Assembly: GCA_022701965.1 (NCBI GenBank)
Contig: JAKONL010000171.1
Location: 1 to 11,756, forward strand
Length of the DNA stretch: 11,756 bases
Reading direction: 5' to 3'
From: Burkholderiaceae bacterium
GTDB taxonomy: Bacteria > Pseudomonadota > Gammaproteobacteria > Burkholderiales > Burkholderiaceae
The position numbers and the translations under genes were made by a program. The notes under the pieces are model-generated. The model was not told the DNA's origin and searched no databases. It worked only from the letters and a program-made list of their open reading frames with translations. Shown piece by piece: positions 7,203-11,756 of the stretch. Position 1 is the first letter of the stretch, and each line of letters starts with the position of its first letter.

Positions 7203-8458
7203 AGGGCGAATCTCCCCAGAACAGCGGCGGTACCGGCGCAGGTGCGCTTTCGCACATCCGCGTGCTCGACCTGTCGCGCGTGCTCGCCGGACCGTGGGCC
7301 AGCCAGACGCTCGGCGACCTCGGCGCCGAGGTGATCAAGGTCGAGCGTCCGGGCACCGGCGACGACACGCGGCTCTGGGGCCCGCCCTTCCTCAAGGACG
7401 AGGACGGCGTCGACACGCGCGACTCGGCCTACTACCTCTGCGCCAACCGCAACAAGCAGTCGGTCGCGATCGACTTCACGCAGCCTGAGGGACAGGCGCT
7501 GGTGCGTGACCTGGCGAAGCGCTGCGACGTGGTGATCGAGAACTTCAAGGTCGGCGGCCTCGCGCACTACGGGCTGGACTTCGCCTCGCTGCACGCGGTC
7601 AATCCGCGGCTGGTCTACTGCTCGATCACCGGCTTCGGCCAAACCGGGCCGTATGCGGAGCGCGCCGGCTACGACTTCCTGATGCAGGGCATGGGCGGGC
7701 TGATGAGCATCACCGGCCGCGCCGACGGCGAGGAGGGCGCGGGGCCGGTGAAGGTCGGCGTCGCGCTGACCGACATCCTCACCGGCCTCTACGCAAGCAC
7801 CGCGATCCTGGCCGCGCTGCAGTCGCGCGACCTGACGGGTGTCGGCCAGCACATCGACCTGGCGCTGCTCGACGTGCAGGTCGCCTGCCTGGCCAACCAG
7901 GGCATGAACCATCTCTATGGCGGTGCGCCCAAACGCATGGGCAACGCGCATCCGAACACCGTGCCCTACCAGGACTTCCCGACGGCCGACGGTTTCATGA
8001 TCCTGGCGATCGGCAACGACGGGCAGTTCGGCAGCTTCTGCCGCGCCGTCGACCGTGCGGCGTGGGCCGACGACCCGCGCTTTCGCACCAACGCCGATCG
8101 CATCGCGAACCGCGTGGCGCTCGTCGAGGCGATCCGCGCGATCACCGCCACCCGCGCCACCGCCGACTGGATCGCGCTGTTCGAGCGCGTCGGCGTGCCG
8201 TGCGGTCCGATCAACACCGTCGCCGAAGTCTTCGACGACCCGCAGGTACGCGCGCGCGGGACGCAGATCCGCATGACGCATCCGGTCGGCGGCGAGATCC
8301 CGCTGGTCGCGAGCCCGCTGCGCCTGTCGCAGACGCCGGTGCAGTACCGCCGCGCGCCGCCGCTGCTCGGCCAGGACACCGGCTCGGTATTGAACGGATG
8401 GCTCGGCCTGTCGGCGCAGACCATCGACGGATTGAAGCAAAGAGGAGTCGTGCAATGA
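7199..8458 (+). CDS. Family III CoA-transferase (CaiB/BaiF type), second copy
   Basis: The product is 419 residues. The sequence is a textbook family III CoA-transferase: LSHIRVLDLSRVLAGPWASQ (17-36), GAEVIKVERPGTGDDTR (42-58), YLCANRNKQSVAIDF (79-93), and YCSITGFGQTGPYAERAGYD (140-159). The catalytic aspartate is Asp192 in VALTDILTG, equivalent to Asp169 of formyl-CoA transferase. RDLTGVGQHIDLALLD (210-225) follows. It is much closer to the mainstream family than the first copy and is probably the main acid-activating enzyme, for example with succinyl-CoA as donor; this role is inferred. The start at 7199 overlaps the preceding stop (ATGA) with no strong ribosome site, so translation is probably coupled. 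An in-frame ATG at 7160 lies inside the upstream gene and adds a non-family extension. The stop again overlaps the next gene in ATGA. Confidence 0.95.
   Translation: MKGESPQNSGGTGAGALSHIRVLDLSRVLAGPWASQTLGDLGAEVIKVERPGTGDDTRLWGPPFLKDEDGVDTRDSAYYLCANRNKQSVAIDFTQPEGQALVRDLAKRCDVVIENFKVGGLAHYGLDFASLHAVNPRLVYCSITGFGQTGPYAERAGYDFLMQGMGGLMSITGRADGEEGAGPVKVGVALTDILTGLYASTAILAALQSRDLTGVGQHIDLALLDVQVACLANQGMNHLYGGAPKRMGNAHPNTVPYQDFPTADGFMILAIGNDGQFGSFCRAVDRAAWADDPRFRTNADRIANRVALVEAIRAITATRATADWIALFERVGVPCGPINTVAEVFDDPQVRARGTQIRMTHPVGGEIPLVASPLRLSQTPVQYRRAPPLLGQDTGSVLNGWLGLSAQTIDGLKQRGVVQ
8442..8447 (+). promoter_or_regulatory. Ribosome binding site for first acyl-CoA dehydrogenase
   Basis: GAGGAG lies seven bases before the ATG at 8455, inside the 3' end of the CoA-transferase gene. 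It fixes the start at 8455 rather than the in-frame ATG at 8479, and shows that this junction combines an ATGA overlap with a strong independent site. Confidence 0.75.
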
Positions 8459-9612
8459 GTGCCCTGAATTCGCTGTCGATGACGGCCATCCCGCCCGAGG
8501 ACGAGGCGCTGCGCGCGCCGGTGCGGGCATTCCTGTCCGATGCGCTGGCGAAGGTGCCGGCGCACGTGCGCGCCAGATCGTGGTCGGGCTACGACACGGA
8601 GTTCAGCCGCGAGCTCGGCCGGCGCGGCTGGCTCGGCATCACGCTGCCGGTGGAATACGGCGGCGGCGGGCGCAGCGCCTTCGCGCGCTACGTGCTGGTG
8701 GAGGAGTTCCTGAATTTCGGCGCGCCGGTCGGCTCGCACTGGATCGCCGACCGCCAGAGCGGGCCGCTGATCCTCAAGTACGGCACCGAGGCGCAGAAGC
8801 GTTTCTACCTGCCGCCGATCTGCCGCGGCGAGTCGTTCTTCTGCATCGGCATGAGCGAGCCCAACGCCGGCTCGGACCTGGCGAGCGTGCGCACGCGCGC
8901 CGTGAAGACCGACGAGGGCTGGACGCTGAACGGCCAGAAGATCTGGACCACCAACGCGCACCACTGCAACTTCATGATCGCGCTGGTGCGGACCTCGGGC
9001 GACGCGCAGGACCGGCAGAAGGGCCTGTCGCAGGTGATCGTCGACCTGTCGCTGCCCGGCGTGACGGTGCGGCCGATACCGGATTCGTCCGGCGATGCGC
9101 ATTTCTGCGAGGTCTTCTTCGACGACGTGAAGCTCGCCGACGACGCGCTGATCGGCGAGGAGGGCAAGGGCTGGGAGCAGGTGACGGCCGAGCTCGCCTT
9201 CGAGCGCAGCGGGCCGGAGCGGCTCTTCTCCAGCATCGTGCTGTTCGACGAATGGCTGGCCTTCGTGCGCACCGACGCCGGCCGCACGCCTGCCTCGGTG
9301 CGGCTGGCCGGCCGCATCCTCGGCCAGCTCGCGCCGCTGCGCGCGATGTCGATCGCCGTCACCGAGAAGGTCGCCGCCGGCGGCAGCCCGGTGGTGGAGG
9401 CCGCGCTGGTCAAGGACCTGGGCACCGGCGTCGAGCAGCTGATCCCGGCGGCCATCGCCGACGACCTGTACGCGCGCGACGGCGCCGACATCCCGCTCGA
9501 ACTGCTGCGCACGCTCGACTACGTGACGCAGGTGGCGCCGTCGTATTCGCTGCGCGGCGGCACGCGCGACATCCTGCGCGGCATGATCGCGCGCGGCCTC
9601 GGACTGCGCTGA
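8455..9612 (+). CDS. Acyl-CoA dehydrogenase, FadE-like (probable catalytic subunit)
   Basis: The product is 385 residues, full length for an FAD-dependent acyl-CoA dehydrogenase. The N-terminal helical domain includes GWLGITLPVEYGGGG (58-72). The signature IGMSEPNAGSDLASVRTRA (131-149) and WTLNGQKIWTTNAHHCNFMI (156-175) form the FAD and substrate-binding beta domain. The C-terminal domain ends SLRGGTRDILRGMIARGLGL (365-384). Where medium-chain enzymes have the catalytic Glu in YEGT, this protein has Arg367 in RGGT. Glu250 and Glu255 in FERSGPER (249-256) lie near the alternative site used by isovaleryl-CoA dehydrogenase, and Glu255 is the best candidate base by eye. It would oxidise an acyl-CoA to the 2-enoyl-CoA, passing electrons to ETF. 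The next gene encodes a shorter relative, the pattern of heteromeric alpha2-beta2 dehydrogenases. Chain and substrate unknown. Confidence 0.94.
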   Translation: MSALNSLSMTAIPPEDEALRAPVRAFLSDALAKVPAHVRARSWSGYDTEFSRELGRRGWLGITLPVEYGGGGRSAFARYVLVEEFLNFGAPVGSHWIADRQSGPLILKYGTEAQKRFYLPPICRGESFFCIGMSEPNAGSDLASVRTRAVKTDEGWTLNGQKIWTTNAHHCNFMIALVRTSGDAQDRQKGLSQVIVDLSLPGVTVRPIPDSSGDAHFCEVFFDDVKLADDALIGEEGKGWEQVTAELAFERSGPERLFSSIVLFDEWLAFVRTDAGRTPASVRLAGRILGQLAPLRAMSIAVTEKVAAGGSPVVEAALVKDLGTGVEQLIPAAIADDLYARDGADIPLELLRTLDYVTQVAPSYSLRGGTRDILRGMIARGLGLR

Positions 9613-9635
9613 TCCGGATCGAGACAAGGACCGAC

Positions 9636-10643
9636 ATGAACGACGATACCGAACAATTCGCCGACGCATTGCGCGACCTGCTGGCCGACCATTGCACGCC
9701 GCACCACGTGCGCGAGATCGAGGCCGGCGGGTCGCCGCGCGATCTCTGGGATGCGCTCGAAGGCTCCGGCTTCGCCGACGCGCTGCTGCCCGAGGACCGG
9801 GGCGGCGCGGCGTTGGCACTCGCCGACGCCTTCGCGCTGTTCGAGCTCTGCGGCAGCTTCGCGTTGCCGGTGCCGCTGGCCGAGACGATGGTGGCGCGGG
9901 CGCTGCTGGCCGCGGCGGGCATCGCGCCGCCGGCGGGCAGCATCGCGCTCGCGCGCCTGCAGCCGCAGTCCGGTGGCGGCGCGGTCTGCGAGCGCGTGGC
10001 CTGCGGTCGCACGGCCGACTGGGTACTGGCCGTGAAGGGCGAGGGCGGCGTTCTGCTGCCGACCGGGGCGGCGACGAAGTCCGATGCCGTCTTCGTGCTC
10101 GACGCGACGCTGACCTGGAGCGAGGCCGCGCTGGCCGGCGCCGAGGCCGTGCCGGCGTCGTTCGACCTGCGCGTGCTGCAGGCCGGCCTCGCCGCTGCCC
10201 AACTCTCGGGCGCGCTGATGGAAGTCTTCGAGCGCACGCTGCGCTACGCCAACGATCGCAACCAGTTCGGCCGTCCGATCGGCAAGTTCCAGGCGATCCA
10301 GCATCAGCTGGCCGTGATTTCGGAACACGTGTTCGCCGCCCGCATGGCCGCGCAGATCGGCTGCCGCGCGACCGGCATCGTGCCCGACCGGCTGCGCGTG
10401 GCGGTCGCCAAGGCGCGTACCGGCGAGGCGGCGCTGGAGGTCGCGTCGCTGAGCCACTCGATCCACGGCGCGATCGGCTTTACCGCGGAATTCGACCTGC
10501 AGCTGTTCACGCGACGCCTGCACGCATGGCGCCAGGCCGGCGGGTCGGAAGCGTACTGGCAGGACGTGCTGGGCGAAGCCCTGCTGGATGCGCGGGGCAC
10601 GCTCGCGCTCGACCTGATCCGAACCACCACCGATGTCGCCTGA
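9636..10643 (+). CDS. Acyl-CoA dehydrogenase-like protein, short (probable partner subunit)
   Basis: The product is 335 residues, some 40-60 shorter than a standard acyl-CoA dehydrogenase. The C-terminal half is convincing: RNQFGRPIGKFQAIQHQLA (208-226) is the conserved FAD-contacting Arg/Gln/Phe segment, and HSIHGAIGFTAEFDLQLFTR (274-293) is the HGgxGfT-E stretch of the family. The middle beta domain is reduced and lacks the usual SEPxxGSD signature; in its place lies ALARLQPQSGGGAVCERVAC (104-123). No YEGT-type catalytic Glu is seen; the region reads WRQAGGSEAYW (298-308). This matches the non-catalytic or FAD-completing partner of heteromeric FadE pairs known from steroid and cholesterol degradation, although the substrate need not be a steroid. 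The ATG has AAGGA five bases upstream and lies 23 bases after the first dehydrogenase stop. Confidence 0.9.
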   Translation: MNDDTEQFADALRDLLADHCTPHHVREIEAGGSPRDLWDALEGSGFADALLPEDRGGAALALADAFALFELCGSFALPVPLAETMVARALLAAAGIAPPAGSIALARLQPQSGGGAVCERVACGRTADWVLAVKGEGGVLLPTGAATKSDAVFVLDATLTWSEAALAGAEAVPASFDLRVLQAGLAAAQLSGALMEVFERTLRYANDRNQFGRPIGKFQAIQHQLAVISEHVFAARMAAQIGCRATGIVPDRLRVAVAKARTGEAALEVASLSHSIHGAIGFTAEFDLQLFTRRLHAWRQAGGSEAYWQDVLGEALLDARGTLALDLIRTTTDVA

Positions 10644-10655
10644 CGTCGACCTACC

Positions 10656-10660
10656 GAGGA
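10656..10660 (+). promoter_or_regulatory. Ribosome binding site deciding the crotonase start
   Basis: GAGGA lies five bases before the ATG at 10666. An alternative in-frame ATG at 10633 would overlap the preceding gene by eleven bases and add MSPDVDLPRTP, a Pro-rich extension with no family counterpart and no clear ribosome site. The 10666 start is preferred. Confidence 0.6.
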
Positions 10661-10665
10661 CCCCC

Positions 10666-11460
10666 ATGCAGGACTTCCTGAAATCCGAACGCGACGGCGC
10701 CGTGCTCGTGCTCACCATGAGCCAGCCCGCCACGCGCAACGCGCTCACCGGCAACACCGCGGTCGAGGAATTCGTGCAGGCCTGCGCGGCCGTGGTGCGC
10801 GACCCCGGCGTCCGCGCCGTCGTGCTGACCGGCGAGGGGCCGGTCTTCAGTTCCGGCGGCAACGTGAAGGACATGCAGCGCTACGAGTCCGGCGACCTGT
10901 CGCCCGAAGTCATCCGCGAGGAGTACCGCAATGGCATCCAGCGCCTGCCCAAGGCGCTCTACAACCTCGACGTGCCGGTGATCTGCGCGGTCAACGGTCC
11001 GGCCATCGGCGCCGGGCTCGACCTGACCTGCATGTGCGACATCCGTATCGCGTCGGAGAAGGCGACCTTCGCCGAGAGCTTCGTCAAGGTCGGCATCGTG
11101 CCCGGTGACGGCGGCGCCTGGCTGCTGCCGCGCGTGGTGGGCATGTCGAAGGCCTCTGAGATGGCCTTGACCGGCGACGCGCTCACCGCGCACGAGGCGC
11201 TGGCCTGCGGGCTGGTGTCGCGCGTGGTGCCGCACGAGGACCTCATGACGGCGGCGCTGCAGCTCGCCGCGCGCATCGCGGCGAACCCGGGCGGCGTGCT
11301 GCGCATGACCAAGCGGCTGCTGCGCGAAGGCCAGCGCAGTTCGCTCGAGTCGCTGCTGGAACTCTCGGCCGGTTACCAGGCGATCGCGCACATGTCGCCC
11401 GACCACCACGAGGCGGTGCGCGCCTTCGTCGAGAAGCGCAAGCCGAAATTCGCGGACTGA
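10666..11460 (+). CDS. Enoyl-CoA hydratase/isomerase (crotonase) family protein with atypical active site
   Basis: The product is 264 residues, the standard crotonase length. The oxyanion-hole segments FSSGGNVKDM (61-70) and NGPAIGAGLDL (110-120) are present, with CDIRIASEKATFAESFVKVG (124-143) and IVPGDGGAWLLPRVVG (144-159) after them. In rat mitochondrial enoyl-CoA hydratase the acid/base residues are Glu144 and Glu164. By manual alignment these are Asp119 and Phe139 here, while an extra acid, Asp148, appears in PGDGG. That pattern resembles crotonase members that do isomerase, dehalogenase-like or hydrolase chemistry more than plain hydratases. The plausible role is the step after desaturation in the same operon. 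It is the last gene on this strand before a convergent aldolase-family gene, so it likely ends the operon. Fold secure, reaction uncertain. Confidence 0.92.
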   Translation: MQDFLKSERDGAVLVLTMSQPATRNALTGNTAVEEFVQACAAVVRDPGVRAVVLTGEGPVFSSGGNVKDMQRYESGDLSPEVIREEYRNGIQRLPKALYNLDVPVICAVNGPAIGAGLDLTCMCDIRIASEKATFAESFVKVGIVPGDGGAWLLPRVVGMSKASEMALTGDALTAHEALACGLVSRVVPHEDLMTAALQLAARIAANPGGVLRMTKRLLREGQRSSLESLLELSAGYQAIAHMSPDHHEAVRAFVEKRKPKFAD

Positions 11461-11473
11461 CGCACGCGCGGTG

Positions 11474-11509
11474 CCGGCCGCAGCGAGGCGCTCAGGCGCT
11501 CGCGGCCGG
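11474..11509. terminator. G+C-rich hairpin at operon end, possible terminator
   Basis: Arms CCGGCCGC (11474-11481) and GCGGCCGG (11502-11509) are perfectly complementary over 8 bp. Allowing a one-base bulge at 11501, AGCG (11482-11485) extends the stem by pairing with CGCT (11497-11500), leaving an 11-base loop. It lies 13 bases after the crotonase stop and spans the stop codon of the convergent aldolase-family gene. There is no T-tract on either strand, so it is not a classical Rho-independent terminator; it could be a barrier to 3' decay or a Rho-assisted site. In such G+C-rich DNA a chance hairpin is also possible. Confidence 0.4.
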
Positions 11510-11756
11510 GGCCGGCAGCAGGCGCCGCAGCGACGCGAAGAACAGGTCGGACTGCTCGCGCTCGCCCTGGATCTGCGCGGCGGTGTGCGCCGCGAGCGTC
11601 TCGTCGACGCGCACCAGCGGCCGGCCGGTCGATTGCGCGATGACCTGGTGCAGGCTGGCGCGCTCGAGGTAGTAGAGGTCGTCGTAGGCATGCGCGATGG
11701 TCGAGCCGGCGACGACGACGCCGTGGTTCGCCAGGAACGCGACGTCCTTGCCCTGC
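11492..11756 (-). CDS. Class II aldolase/adducin family protein (C-terminal fragment, cut by window edge)
   Basis: On the - strand the frame runs from the window edge to a TGA (complement of 11492-11494), giving the last 87 residues. They begin QGKDVAFLANHGVVVAGSTI, followed by HAYDDLYYLERA. The LxNHGvvvaG segment with a following Tyr-Tyr-Leu-Glu-Arg helix is the conserved C-terminal part of class II aldolase/adducin proteins, related to fuculose- and ribulose-phosphate aldolases. The His of NHG is probably the third zinc ligand of these enzymes. Members cleave or epimerise sugar phosphates or, in soil bacteria, act on other hydroxyacids as decarboxylases or lyases. The full protein would be about 220-260 residues. 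It is convergent with the operon, so it is not co-transcribed with it; any shared pathway is speculation. Confidence 0.85.
   Translation of the reverse strand, partial: QGKDVAFLANHGVVVAGSTIAHAYDDLYYLERASLHQVIAQSTGRPLVRVDETLAAHTAAQIQGEREQSDLFFASLRRLLPAPAASA

Noticed and set aside
10651..11691. A 346-codon - strand open frame across the crotonase and the right edge
   Set aside because: Its product has no recognisable motif, whereas another - strand frame at 11492-11756 gives a clean class II aldolase C terminus and the + strand gives a clean crotonase.
1..11756. Mobile element, CRISPR array, tRNA or phage-related signals
   Set aside because: No transposase or integrase motif, no regular direct repeats, no tRNA-like cloverleaf and no abrupt composition change were seen. 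The locus looks like stable chromosomal accessory metabolism.

Overview
The window is gene-dense DNA of very high G+C with the repertoire typical of a metabolically versatile betaproteobacterium, most likely Burkholderiales (Bordetella, Achromobacter, Variovorax or Cupriavidus type). This assignment is inference. It rests on base composition, on two Bug-type (TctC family) periplasmic binding proteins, and on several family III CoA-transferases and acyl-CoA dehydrogenases beside a divergent LysR regulator. No RNA gene, mobile element, CRISPR array or other sign of transfer was seen.

Left part (1-2477, + strand): the 3' part of an MFS carboxylate-type transporter is followed, with a 4-bp ATGA overlap, by a complete MATE-family efflux protein. 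The MATE gene converges on a LysR-type regulator on the - strand (2474-3358), and their two TAG stops interlock in the palindrome CTAG.

Central and right part (3461-11460, + strand): a short A+T-rich divergent region (3359-3460) separates the LysR gene from eight tightly packed genes that look like one operon. In order they are a family III CoA-transferase, a MaoC-like hot-dog protein, two Bug-type solute-binding proteins, a second family III CoA-transferase, two acyl-CoA dehydrogenase-like proteins and a crotonase-fold protein. Three junctions are ATGA overlaps and the largest gap is 46 bp.

Read together, the operon suggests capture of an organic acid in the periplasm, its activation by CoA transfer, alpha-beta desaturation by a possibly heteromeric acyl-CoA dehydrogenase, and hydration or another crotonase-type step. 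No 3-hydroxyacyl-CoA dehydrogenase, thiolase or TctAB membrane component is encoded here. The substrate cannot be read from sequence. Three of the enzymes (MaoC-like, crotonase, first dehydrogenase) carry substitutions at residues that are catalytic in the textbook family members, so the chemistry may differ from ordinary beta-oxidation.

Right edge (11492-11756, - strand): the C-terminal 87 residues of a class II aldolase/adducin-family protein converge on the operon. A strong G+C-rich hairpin lies across its stop codon.
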